A stretch of 64,000 nt of DNA, taken from Madurella fahalii. Its lineage: Eukaryota; Ascomycota; Sordariomycetes; Sordariales. The position numbers and the translations under genes are program-made. The stretch lies in contig CM056875.1 in the NCBI GenBank assembly GCA_029876055.1, forward strand, positions 4,117,001-4,181,000, written 5' to 3'. Under the pieces are notes generated by a model, which was not told where the DNA came from, did no database searches, and saw nothing but the letters and a program-made list of their open reading frames with translations. Shown here in pieces: positions 32,359 to 42,622 of the stretch; within the stretch, counting starts at the first letter, position 1, and each line of letters begins with the position of its first letter.

Positions 32359-32523
32359 GTATACGGTGATGGCCCTCAGGGGCAAGGAATCAGTTACTGC
32401 TACCCAAAGAGCCGTTTGGGTGAACCAAAGTCACGTCTTGGGACAGAGAGCGCAATTATTGTTGAGGGAAGAAGCAACTACGAACGCGGTGCATGTTCCG
32501 GCGGGTTCCGACTAGCATTGTAA

Positions 32524-33194
32524 TACTTGATAATAGACATAACTAGAGGTAGAGTCAGCTTAATGAAAGATATCAGACATGTTGCAAACCCAGGCTGCTA
32601 TTCATTCTACTAGGATGGTGCTCGCTGTGTCTAATGTTTGGGTTATTACGTGTGGGGTTGTGCGCCACTGATGATCTCTTAACACTCTTTCACTACCACC
32701 GTCTTTATCGGTCTTTGGGCCAGAACACCGCATTCGTGTGTTTATTACGGTAATTAGCCAAGCCGGGCATCTAAATGGAGCGAATCCGAGAATATCCTCC
32801 ACCAGCCAGCATCCTGAAAGCTACCCTACTTCTATTGTTCTCTCTGGCAGCTTTACAAATAGGCACCCGGAAATGTAGCAGTCTAATGGATTATTGCGTA
32901 CTTTCGCAAGGCAAATTGCCATCGATAAACCACCAGACAATGTCCCGACCAGCACCCATGCTTGCCTCTCTACCGTAATTCTAGTGGCAATGTAAATCTG
33001 ATGCTATAGATTTGTGGTGCGAACACTGGATTGTGGATCAAAAGCCATGCGGATTAGTTCATTGACGACATTAAAGCCTTGATGTTCTCTGGTGATCAAA
33101 CTTACCGAGGAGCGAGAATCGGCGTTGGGTTTAAACTAGAAAAAAAAAAAAATTAAAAAAAAAAGAAAAAAGATGGGCAACATCTAATGATAAT
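32524..33194. other. AT-rich non-coding region
   Basis: Between the interrupted membrane gene and the MFS relic. It includes an A-rich run at about 33139-33172. No coding signal recognised. Confidence 0.4.
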
Positions 33195-33930
33195 TAGAGC
33201 GCTGCTTCGCAAAATTGACGCGCAGCTGCTATCTCTTCCTAAACCGCATCAATGTCGCCAACGCTCGGGTTGAGGATCTCGCTGATGATCTCCACATGAC
33301 AGGGAACCAGTACCTGATACACACCACTTTCTCTTTCGTGGAATACGTCCTCTTCAGGATAGGATTCTATAGCCCTCCATACCCATCGTAAGCCCCTTGG
33401 TATTGAGCCTTGGCTTATGCCAGCGTTCTTGTGCTTTTAATTAGCGCGTTAGGAGTTGTGAAGCCGAACCCTCCTTATGCGTAGGAATCTGCATGTGGTA
33501 GGTGCCGTATGGACCAAGGACAACGATGTGTTCTGGTTCTCGCATGTCTCCATTTGGTGGTCAGGGGTAGGGATGCGCTTCCGGTGTGATGGCGCTTCCG
33601 GCGGGCAAAGCCGGGAGAATTCGTCCGTTGATTCAGCGTCTTTGTAGCCAACCACCATCAGGCTTCTCGGCTGCACAGCTCCTGACCCTTCCCGATTTTG
33701 TCTCCGCCTTTGTTACAACGCTGGTGGTGGCGACGGTCTCGGAGGGCGGGGGCAGCGCGCCTTCACTCTAATCGGCTTTGGCGCTCTACGCCACAGTCGG
33801 GTACATTATCCCCCAGGTCGACACGGACCCGTTGGGCCGACAAGGCGTCTCTTGCCAAATTAGCTTCAACTCTTACGGCGGGCGGCATATATCTAGCGGC
33901 GGCATTGGCCCTGTCGTCATAGATGTATCG
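33195..33930 (+). pseudogene. MFS transporter relic (Dal5/anion:cation-symporter-like)
   Basis: Pieces of one transporter appear in order on the plus strand but in different frames. First comes LLRKIDAQLLSLP at about 33202-33240, the conserved start of TM1. After a frame change and an apparent deletion of about ten codons, RINVANARVEDLADDLHMTG starts near 33245, followed by NQYLIHTTFSFVEYVLFRIG. After further decay, SGFSAAQLLTLPDFVSAFVT appears near 33660-33715. A frame-shifted LIGFGAL and YIIPQVDTDP-like tail lies near 33765-33830. These match the first and seventh helices of allantoate-permease-type MFS proteins. Multiple shifts, stops and missing middle sequence mean it cannot make a transporter. 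It abuts the left end of the DNA transposon. Confidence 0.7.
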
Positions 33931-33981
33931 TGTTGATGGCGTGCGTCATGGAGTTGCCGGTCATAGCCTTGCACTCGGTTA

Positions 33982-34024
33982 ACGTACATTATCAGTGAGT
34001 GACCCATATCAGTGAATGACCCAC
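33982..34024 (+). repeat. left terminal inverted repeat of copy 1
   Basis: About 43 bp starting ACGTACATTATCAGTGAG right after the TA target site. It contains two 17-bp subrepeats and mirrors 35802-35844. Confidence 0.9.
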
Positions 34025-34070
34025 CCTACACTACTCTACAACAACTATCTTCAATTATTCCACCACAACA

Positions 34071-35744
34071 CTAAGAGCCAACTACAATTACATCAGAAGC
34101 AGCTGAATCAGATGATTCTCCAGCCTCCTGGCAAGTGCGGGCATTATGGCCAGGCTTGCCGCACACACCACAGCATCGAACCCTCGTACGAGCCCTCCCT
34201 GCACCACCACCATCCGGCTGCGTTTCTTCCAATCTCTCCCCACCTACGGCTTTCTGGTCCAGTACATCCTTTGCATCTCGTACAGTAAGTGATCCTCCGA
34301 GCTGTACGCGTGTTTTTTTGGCTCTCCGGCGCTTGCTTAGTGCCTCGTTGGCCTTACGGAGCGAAGAGACCTCTGACCGAAGGAGAGCCACCTCGTGCAT
34401 TACAGCCATTGTACCCTTAGTAAGCTGGTCTACAGCAGCCAACATTGACGTTGGGGAGCTATTTTGATGATTTATAATGCGAGTCTTGATGAGCGTTGAC
34501 TGCGACTCGGCTTCTCGGGGGTTGTGTGGTGTCTGGAAGACCTAGGGTTGTGTAGTACTAGGCGGTGAGTTCGGAGGTGTTGGCGTACGAAGCTTCACAT
34601 CCAGCTTGGAAAGTACTCTCTCTGGATCGTATGGTACAAGGCCAGCCCCTGCAAAGCCACCCCGTATATTCTTCTCCGTCATGGAGGCAAAGAAGGCCTC
34701 GCGAAATGCATAGAGGAACTCGAGCTTGCTTATATGGGTGATGTGCATGCGTATCAAGTGCTCGATCTGGCGACCGTACATCTGCTTCAGCGGCTTAAAG
34801 CAGCCAACATCGAGTGGCTGGAGTTTGTGGGAAGAGTGCGGAGGCATGCAGAGCGTAATAATGTTGTTCTGCTGGCAGTAGAGCTCGAATTCGGTCGAGT
34901 GGTGGCTTTCGTGGCCGTCGAGGATTAATAACCGGTATTTACCCTTCGTACGAGGTGCCGTATAGAAGTTGAAGTGCTTGATCCAATCTAGGCCTACTGT
35001 ATTAGTAGTCCAGCCGTTCTCGGTAGTCGCAATGCGCCAGTCGGCCGGGAGGTCGCACTCAGTATACCAGTTGGTAAGGTGGTACTGCGCAGCCAAGATG
35101 ATGAATGGAGGGATGGCCCAGCCGAGGGCATTAATACCCTGGATTACCGTCGCCCATTCGCGGTTACCAGGCTGGGCCAGCTTTGCCTTACCACGGCCAT
35201 CCGAGGTCGTAACCACTATACCCGCGCAGATAATACCCATCATAAACCCCGTCTCGTCGAAGTTATAGATATCGTCATCCAGGATACCGTACTTGGCCTT
35301 GACATTCCGTACGAGGGTAAACCACTCGCTAATGACCTTTGGATCCTCGCACTTAGCCCTCTGATAGTCGTATCTACGCGTAAAACGCGTACGGAGCTCT
35401 GGCTGGCGTTTAACAAATCGATGCGCCCAGAGCTTACCAACAGGAGACGCGTTGCGTATACGTAGCAGTTGGTTGGCCATATCTTCCACACCACTCAGTC
35501 TTGGGGGAAAAGCTCGCGTATATAGCTCGACTATATATCGAACAATAGCCTCCTCTTCTAACTGAGTAAGCTTCTTCACCTTGGGCGTAGTGTCGCGTTG
35601 TGCAGGCTTGCCGGCACGACGCCGACCCAGGGTTCTACGATCGACTCCGTAAATCTTGGCGGCGGCTCGTTCACTTAGATTTTTGTCATTTTGAAGCGCT
35701 TGGAGGGCCAAGATTACCTGGCCTTCTTTTGAAGTACGGGGCAT
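34071..35744 (-). pseudogene. transposase of Pot2/Fot1-like element, one internal stop
   Basis: Frame from ATG 35744 (MPRTSKEGQ) to a TAG at 34544-34542, 400 codons, then open again in the same frame down to 34071. The N-terminus has a helix-turn-helix (LSERAAAKIYGVDRRTLGRR) and a CENP-B/Tc5-like second DNA-binding block. The DDE domain shows its three acidic residues in YNFDETGFMMG, LLILDGHESHH and LQPLDVGCFKPLK. The region after the stop carries LAAVDQLTKGTMAVMHEVAL, a coiled-coil stretch and a CCHC zinc knuckle (CGVCGKPGHNARTC). The stop lies before FQTPHNPRE, where relatives usually have Trp; TGG to TAG is a RIP-type change. An ATG at 35810 is in frame but lies inside the terminal repeat, so 35744 is preferred. 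Confidence 0.88.
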
Positions 35745-35801
35745 CTTGTAAAGAGGAAGAATGTTGTTGTTTGAGTGTAAAGGTGTCGCGTCGCGTGGAA
35801 A

Positions 35802-35844
35802 GTGGGTCATTTACTGATATGGGTCACTCACTGATAATATACGT
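35802..35844 (-). repeat. right terminal inverted repeat of copy 1
   Basis: Reverse complement starts ACGTATATTATCAGTGAG and pairs with 33982-34024, with about two differences. It is followed by the TA duplication. Confidence 0.9.
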
Positions 35845-35846
35845 TA

Positions 35847-37393
35847 TCTGGTTAGAAAAGATTTTGTCATCTCGTATTTTCTGTACTTCCTGTTAAAGAA
35901 TGGAAATAGCCCACGCGAGACTATAGCATAGAAACCCCCAGGCAAAATAATTGGGCGACTTGACCGGCTGGGGGTTGTGATGATCGACCTGAGATGGTGG
36001 TTCCAATTCTCGTCAATGGTGCTAGGCAACGTACTGGCCTTGCCGTACCGCCCGTCGCCCGATTATGTGGCGATGATTATGCGGCCATGGTTTCTCTCTG
36101 AAAACACCGAGTGCGCATATCCTCCCGCTTTGTGCATCCTAATGTATATGAGATTGGGCAGTCTTTTGACAGGAGCACAGTTAGCGGCGAGCTCGTAAAA
36201 CGCGGGGAGGTACAGCGCCGCGTCGTTTCCATGGGATGAGGAGACCTGCATCCTGAGACACTCCGGGTGTTGCCTGCGTTGGTGCGTAGGTGCGTGTGTC
36301 GCCTCATCGTCCCGCCCAGGGCGATCGGACTGCGCAAAGATCGGCAGTTATACACCTGGCAAACCCGGTTAGATTACATGGGATGGAGTTCCAGATTAAG
36401 GTGAGCAGGGGAGCAAAAATGGCCGTTTGGCGATTAGCGATGCCTGGCCAAGGAGCCAACGCAAGGGCCGCCGTCCCAATCACGAAAGCTCAGCCCCTGC
36501 ATCGGATCCAGTCAAAGTTTGCCCAACCGGCGGCTGTGATACGAAAAACATAAGCACTAAAGCGGCCCGCAGGCTGCGCTGGAAAATTCCATCTCTTCCT
36601 TTGGTAGGCATTGCAGTATGATGTTATCTTGTGCTGACTGAAGGATGCCATGATCCACTTCCTTGGGTTGAAGTATTGTACCTGGGGTTGTTTGAGTGCC
36701 GCTTGCACGCAACGCGCCAGTACCTTTGGTGCGGGTGGTGCCGTCTTGTCATCTGTCTCGGCTCAAAGTCCCGCGGGGGAAACCTGCGCTTGGCGTGACA
36801 CGACATCAAGAATCTCGATTGCCAAATGTGTCTCGTCTGCCGACCCCTGCATGTACGACCACTCATCAAAAGAACTCGGAGGCGTGTTCCAGATTTGGCG
36901 CGACACGGTCCAGGCACCTCGGATCTGACGAACGAGCGCGCGGCAACTGCTGTTGGACTAGGATTGGCATCCAACGTTCGCCTCATCCCTGCCGTGCAGG
37001 GTCCGTTTCAACGATTCGCCCTCAAGGGCCGAGAACGGCCTGGTGCGGGTACTGCCCCTGGAATCTCATGTTTGCTGCGAGGAATGAAAGAAACCCCTGT
37101 CCATTGGTAGGGGACCACCTCGGGATGGCAAAGCCTTCAAAGTTGACCATTTTCCCTCATGTTCCCTCCGCTTCCTTCGTTCCACGATCTGCTGTTAATT
37201 CTTTTCCTATCTAATTGACTAATTTGTTTCATTCTTTCACTTCTTGGCCATCGGCTTCACGCGCTCTCTTTGATCTTGCTACCCTACACTTACATTCGTT
37301 CGCTCACTCTCTCGAGAATCGTCAACCATTTCGCGCGCCGCAGCACCCTACAACACCTTATCGCGTTTGTTCGCTCCAAGGTTTAAGCAACCC
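35847..37393. other. 1.5-kb region upstream of bestrophin gene
   Basis: No supported gene. Short open frames overlap on both strands without domains. The final 190 bases are a pyrimidine-rich leader (TTCATTCTTTCACTTC) typical of a transcribed 5' UTR. Confidence 0.4.
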
Positions 37394-39174
37394 ATGGCTG
37401 AGAATAATCACGCCGCGTCCGCGTCCGGGCCAGGGCCCGGACCCGCATCTGCGGCCCCACAACCGGCTCCGGCCGGCCCCGCCCCTTCGACCGTTTCCGC
37501 CACGACCACCATCGCCGAGCAAGCCCCGCACGCCGAGCGCAAGAAGCCTGTCATCAACACGAATGGCACTCCTCTGGAGGACATTGCCTCTCTCACATCG
37601 CCTCGCCTATACACGCCGAATCCCTTCAGCCGCAAAAACACTTCCCTGGACATCGACGACTATTTTGTATGTATTGCTGTCAAGTGCTGAAGCTTGCTGA
37701 AGCTTCCATGCGCAGTGTGGGCTGACTTTCCTACAGACCGGTCCCAGGGATATCCAGAAGCACTCGAAATGGCCCATCTTCTTGCAGATGCACGGCAGCA
37801 TCTTACCCAAGTTGATCCTCCCCCTGCTCGCCATTGCGGGCTGGGCCTCGCTGATCACTGCGATAAGTATGAAGGTGAAATGGCGTAGGTCTCCCGCATG
37901 CTCCTAGAAGTACCGATGTATCCCAAATAACGGCTAAACGCTGACATACGTGGTTCTAGTTGGTATCGACAACATCCTGCTCACCGTCCTGGGTTTCGTT
38001 GTTGGTCTATGCTTGTCGTTCCGCAGTTCAACGGCCTACGAACGTTACGCAGATGGAAGAAAATTGATTTCTCAGTTAATTTTGGCAAGTCAGAATCTGG
38101 GGCGGTTGTTCTGGGTGCACACCACCGAGCGTACAGACGTCCCAGAAGAAGAAGTGGAGCAGAATAGGAGGAGAGAAGTGCTGGAGAAACTGTCAGTTAA
38201 ACCCCTTCCTTATCTGCTTGCCTACTATATCTCGAAAGGGAGGAACCTGACTGTCGTAATTCAGCACAGCGATGAACTTGGTGGTTGCGTTCGCCGTTGC
38301 ACTGAAACACAAGCTCCGGTTCGAGCCTTACACCCACTATGAGGATATTTCGAGCCTCGTATCACACCTCAGCACATTCGCCCAGGAAGCCACACGGGAC
38401 GATCCTGAGAATGCCAGACGCGCACTGAAGCGCCACAGTTTCTTCAAGAGTGTGGGCGAGTATCTAGGCGTCTCCTTCGCCGAGAGCAATCCGCGCAAGA
38501 CCATCAAGAGGGCGACCCGTCCGCTCGGCAACCTCCCTCTGGAAATACTCTCGTACCTAGCCAGCTACTCTGACGAGCTCTCGCTTACCGGCCGGCTGCC
38601 TGTGCCGATGCACCAGACGGCAGCTTACGGCAACATTGCCCTATTGAATGATGTCTTGGTCAACACGGAGCGTGTGCTCAATACGCCACTTCCTATCGCT
38701 TACTCGATCGCCATCGCCCAGATTACCTGGGTCTATATCCTGCTGCTACCTTTCCAGTTGCTTCCCAGACTCGAATGGATCACAATCCCAGCTACGGTCG
38801 CGGCTGCTTACATTATTCTGGGCATCCTGTTCATCGGCCGCGAAATCGAGAACCCGTTTGGCCAAGATGTTAACGACCTGCCGCTCGAGGGTTACTGCGC
38901 TCAAATCGCCGCCGAAATGGACATCATTGCCAGCCGGCCGCCGCCTCGGAGCACCGAATGGATGGAATCCATCAACAACCGAGTCTTGTGGCCTCTTTCC
39001 AACTCGGGCTGGCCTGTGTGGATGAACCGCAGCGAGGAGAAGATCCGCGAAGCCGTCGTTCACAAGGTTGAGGCCAATTTCGTAACCAAGAAGCAGCAGG
39101 AAGCCGAGGCACTCAACGGACGGCCAGTCTCGGAGAAGGCCGGGCGCACAAAGACTTCTGTCGAGAACGTCTAG
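37394..39174 (+). CDS. bestrophin-family anion channel (UPF0187/RFP-TM)
   Basis: Four exons are inferred: 37394-37666, 37737-37884, 37960-38191 and 38265-39174. Introns are 70, 75 and 73 bp and the product is 520 aa. Exon 1 encodes a Pro/Ala-rich disordered N-terminus ending in TSLDIDDYF. Exon 2 gives HSKWPIFLQMHGSILPKL and the first hydrophobic segment. Exon 3 starts LGIDNILLTVLGFVVGL and includes LSFRSSTAYERYADGRK, a conserved family block. Exon 4 starts with TAMNLVVAFAVALKHKLRFE and includes LPIAYSIAIAQITWVYILLL and the hallmark IGREIENPFGQDVNDLPLE. Fungal members are thought to be chloride or anion channels of inner or plasma membranes. The gene sits intact between two transposon-bearing segments. 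Confidence 0.93.
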
Positions 39175-39543
39175 ACAAGCTAAAAGGTTAACTACTGATG
39201 GAGTTGGAGGTACTTGGAGAAGCCTCTCCTCTATACTGTAGATATATTCGAGTTTACTGTGGTGTGGATTTTTGGGGTTAGCAGGGTAAAAATGCATGCA
39301 TTTATAGGCAGCGGTATTTGCTTGTTTCCTTTTTTTTTTTTCAGTCTCTAGATGTAACACAATCAATTCAATAACATGTTCATACTTAGAGAGGCCAATA
39401 TATCATATCGCCTATAGAGCTCGTTTCTACACTGAATATCAACTAATTACGCTTAACACCTACAGCACCGTGACAAGTGTAATATCTCTCCAAGAGATAG
39501 CTTACATCTTGGAGGTCATAATTTATAATAGTTATCGAACATA
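39175..39543. other. 3' flank of bestrophin gene
   Basis: AT-rich, with a T-run near 39330-39341. It ends at the TA target of the second DNA transposon. No gene. Confidence 0.5.
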
Positions 39544-39659
39544 ACGTATATTATAAGCGAGCTGACCATATAAGCGAGCTGACCACTTCTCACCGCGACG
39601 CGTCCCCCCTACACAAAATACCAAATTTCTTTACAACTAACAATAGCAATATCTTCGTA

Positions 39660-41597
39660 CGAAGCTAAGATAAACCTAGCCATCGACGCTCTCAAAAACA
39701 ATCCGAAACTTAGTATCCGAGCTACAGCAAAGATCTATAGGGTCAATAAACCCACTCTTCGAAGCCGACGTAAGGGTATACCTGTACGATAAGATACTCG
39801 ACCCAACTTACGGAAACTTACGGATCTAGAGGAGCGTACGATTATTCAGTATATAACTGAGTTATGTATACGCGTATTTCCTCCTCGGCTTCGTTTTGTA
39901 GAAGATATGGTTAACCGATTGCTACGCGAATGCGACGCACCCCCTGTCAGTAAGCTCTGGGCTTACAACTTCGTTAAACGCCAACCAGAACTCCGGACGC
40001 GTTTTACATATAGATACGACTACCAGAGGGCCAAATGCGAAGATCCTAAAGTTATTCGCGAGTAGTTCACACTTGTATATAACACTAAAGCTAAATACGG
40101 TATTCTCGACGAAGATATATATAACTTTGACGAGGCCGGGTTTCTGATAGATGTAATTACCACTGGTATGGTTGTTACTACCTCCGATAGCTATAGGAAA
40201 GCCAAAAAAGTTCAGCTTGGTAATCGCAAGTAGGCTATAGTTATCTAAGGAGTAAATGCTCAAAGCTAGGCTATCCTACTATTCATCCTTTTAAAAGGGA
40301 AATACTACTAGGAAAGTTGGTATTGAGAATGCAATCTTCTAACTACCTGGTACATTGGTATAACCGATAATGGCTGGACTACTATCAAAAGGATCATGTG
40401 CCAAAGGATCAGGATCACAGGATCTAATGTGGGAGCCAAACCCATGTACTCTATTGAGCTAAGGAAGACTGGCAACTAACTGCGCCACTGTACGGACGTC
40501 ATCCTATTCGCGTATCTCGTCTATAAAAGGAGTAAACTCTCCAGCAAAGATAGATGGGACAGACAATGAAGACGGAGACAATCAACACAATCAAGACAAG
40601 ACACATAAAAATCCTAAACTGTCATTTCCTAAGATTCAGAGATGCCGTGTTTCTGACAACTACCAATAAGAAAGGCCTAGGTTGGATTCGGCATTTCGAT
40701 TTTCATATAACATCTCGTACTAAAGGCAAATACCGGCTCCTAGTTCTCGATGGCTACGAGAGCCACCACTCCGACCAATTCAAGGCCTATTGCCAGGAAT
40801 ACAATATCATCATACTTTGTATGCCTCTACACTCTTCGTACCTAGTCCAACTATTAGATGTTAGTTGTTTTAGACTATTAAAGAGGGTTTACAGCTACCA
40901 AATCGAGGAACTTATACGTATGCATATCACACATATCACCAAATTGGAATTCCTTTATACGTTCAGAGCAGCGTTTTTTACTTCTTTTACCGAGAAGAAT
41001 ATCCAAGGAGCCTTTGCCGGAGCAGGTCTTGTGCTATACAATCCAGAAAGGGTCATTTCCAAAATGGATATACGTCTCTGAACCCCAACTCCACCAATCT
41101 CGTAGCCAGATACGGCACTACCTTAGCAATCTCAAACACCACAAAACCCCTGAGAGGCCACCTCACAGAAAGACTTTATCAAAGGCCGGATATCTAACCA
41201 CCAAGGTAGTCCTCCGATACCTATACTAGCTGCCGTAGACCAATTAGCCAAAGGTACGATGGCTATAATGCACGAAGTCGCTCTTTTACGTACAGAGGTC
41301 TCGGCACTGCGAAAGGCCAATGAGGGGCTTAGTAAGCAACGGAGAGCCAAAAAAACACGTATACGGCTTGGAGGGTCTTTTACCGTATAAGAGGCACAGG
41401 ATCTACTAGATCAAAAGGCTGCAGATGAGTAGGTAATCCACGAAAGACGACAAGATAGTAGTAGTACAAGGGGGTCTACTACGAAGATTCGGTGCTGTAG
41501 TACGTGCGGCAAGCCCGGTCATAATGCACGTACGTGTCAGGAGGCTGGAGAATCGTCCGATTCATCTATTTCTGGTTCAGTTATTGTTATTTCCTAG
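39660..41597 (+). pseudogene. degenerate Pot2/Fot1-like transposase
   Basis: Homologous along its length to the transposase of copy 1. Recognisable blocks are LWAYNFVKRQPELRTRF, YNFDEAGFLID, LLVLDGYESHHSDQF, VQLLDVSCFRLLKRVY and the C-terminal CSTCGKPGHNARTC zinc knuckle. At least ten in-frame stops are seen, mostly where copy 1 has Trp, Gln or Arg, for example RE-stop-FTL against SEWFTL and a stop in place of Trp in NREWATVIQ. These are G-to-A or C-to-T changes, as RIP would cause. The nested insertion splits the frame between NGWTT and KGLGWIRHF. It cannot encode a working transposase. Confidence 0.88.
40383..40658 (+). mobile_element. LTR-like repeat (solo LTR or TRIM), copy A, nested in the transposon
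   Basis: 276 bp beginning TATCAAAAGGATCATG (first dinucleotide probably TG originally) and ending CTGACA. It is flanked by the 5-bp direct repeat ACTAC (40378-40382 and 40659-40663), which interrupts the transposase sequence. It shares nearly all its sequence with 42278-42677. It contains TATAAAAGG (40522-40530) and an antisense tRNA-like region with A-box (40476-40487) and B-box (40432-40442) sequences. It has no coding capacity of its own. Confidence 0.78.
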
Positions 41598-41643
41598 TGG
41601 TGGTGTTGTAATTGAGGATAGTAGTGGTGAGGTAGTGGAAAGT

Positions 41644-41727
41644 GGTCAGCTCGCTTATATGGTCAGCTCGCTTATATGGTCAGCTCGCTTATATGGTCAG
41701 CTCGCTTATATGGTCAGCTCGCTTATA
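41644..41727. repeat. five 17-bp tandem units in the right terminus of copy 2
   Basis: GGTCAGCTCGCTTATAT is repeated five times, the last lacking its final base, against two units in the left terminus. This is an expansion of the TIR subrepeat. Confidence 0.95.
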
Positions 41728-41737
41728 ATTTACGTTA

Positions 41738-42272
41738 TTCTCTACTCTAGCCCTCCTTCCCTTTTCTTTTTCTACGCCCAGTTCACACTAAATTAAGTTG
41801 TTGAGAGTGAGATACTGGATACCGTACATAGCGAAACGCATTGCCTCATAGTGGAATTCCGTAAGTCGCTTCTGCCATGTACGCGCGACAGAGGAGGGGC
41901 TCTGCCTGCATTGTGAGGGCAATATAGGAAGGTACAGGAGGCCGCATTCCTCAGAGTGGGTAATGCCTTGTCGCAGACGGCAACGAACAAGGATCCGTTA
42001 TTTTGCTCTTCTTCCAGAAGCCTATGCATCAGTAGCGCCATGATACTATGCCATGAAACCACTTTTCAAATCTTCACTTATAACTAAGTAATGATGCCGC
42101 CGTTTGCTTGGAACTACAAACTACCTAAGGTTGGAGCAACGGTCAAGGTTCATGTACTAGTATCACGCTTATAGGTCTCATGTTAGCTGTGAATGAGTCA
42201 CTAATTAGCCCGCAAATCACGACATTTTCATTCTCGTTCTTCTCTAGGACGAAGTAGCCTTGGAGTTCTGTG
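41738..42272. other. spacer between copy 2 and the second LTR-like repeat
   Basis: No supported gene. A minus-strand frame near 41793-42062 is open but unrecognised and lies among transposon remnants. Confidence 0.4.
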
Positions 42273-42319
42273 GTAACTGTCAAAAGGATCATGTGCCAAA
42301 GGATCAGGATCACAGGATC

Positions 42320-42392
42320 TAGTGCAGGAGCCAAACCCATGTACTCTATTGAGCTAAGGAAGACTGGCAGCTAACTGCGCCACTGTACGGAC
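42320..42392 (-). other. tRNA-like Pol III promoter segment in LTR copy B
   Basis: Read on the minus strand: TGGCGCAGTTAG (42382-42371) resembles a Pol III A box, and GGTTTGGCTCC (42337-42327) resembles the B box GGTTCGANTCC with two changes. The spacing of about 34 bases fits a tRNA. A second tRNA-like phrase, TTAGCTCAATAGAG, lies between them. The cloverleaf is poor, so it is tRNA-derived or tRNA-like rather than a functional tRNA. Confidence 0.5.
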
Positions 42393-42460
42393 GTCATCCT
42401 GTACACGTATCTCGTCTATAAAAGGAGCAAACTCTCCAGCAAAGATAGACGGGACAGACA

Positions 42461-42622
42461 ATGAAGACAATCAAGACAATGAAGACAATCAAGACAATGA
42501 AGACAATCAAGACAATGAAGACAATCAAGACAATGAAGACAATCAAGACAATGAAGACAATCAAGACAATGAAGACAATCAAGACAATGAAGACAATCAA
42601 GACAATCAAGACAATCAAGACA
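42461..42622 (+). repeat. 18-bp tandem array (ATGAAGACAATCAAGACA)n
   Basis: Eight perfect 18-bp units from 42461 to 42604, then two 9-bp half units ATCAAGACA. Copy A of the same repeat holds only about one imperfect unit. In frame it would read Met-Lys-Thr-Ile-Lys-Thr repeated. Confidence 0.95.

Larger units (their letters stand above)
33982..35844 (-). mobile_element. Pot2/Fot1-like DNA transposon (pogo, Tc1-mariner superfamily), copy 1
   Basis: A 1,863-bp element flanked by TA on both sides (33980-33981 and 35845-35846). The terminal inverted repeats are about 43 bp, begin ACGTAYATTATCAGTGAG, and match each other at all but about two positions. Size, TIR length and TA target site match the Pot2/Fot1 group. 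Each TIR consists of two 17-bp direct repeats (TATCAGTGAGTGACCCA and TATCAGTGAATGACCCA). The transposase is on the minus strand and is complete except for one internal TAG. Confidence 0.92.
39544..41735 (+). mobile_element. Pot2/Fot1-like DNA transposon, copy 2 (degenerate, with nested insertion)
   Basis: A 2,192-bp element flanked by TA (39542-39543 and 41736-41737). The ends share ACGTAWATTATAAGCGAG, so the outermost bases agree with copy 1 while the inner TIR sequence differs. The left end has two 17-bp subrepeats of the type ATAAGCGAGCTGACCAT; the right end has five. The transposase reads on the plus strand and is broken by many stops. A 276-bp LTR-like repeat is inserted at 40383-40658. 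Confidence 0.88.

Noticed and set aside
42320..42392. Functional tRNA gene
   Set aside because: The A and B boxes are approximate, the stems do not pair into a good cloverleaf, and no clear anticodon arm is seen.
42461..42622. CRISPR-like regular repeat
   Set aside because: Units are directly tandem with no unique spacers and sit inside an LTR-like repeat of a eukaryotic genome.
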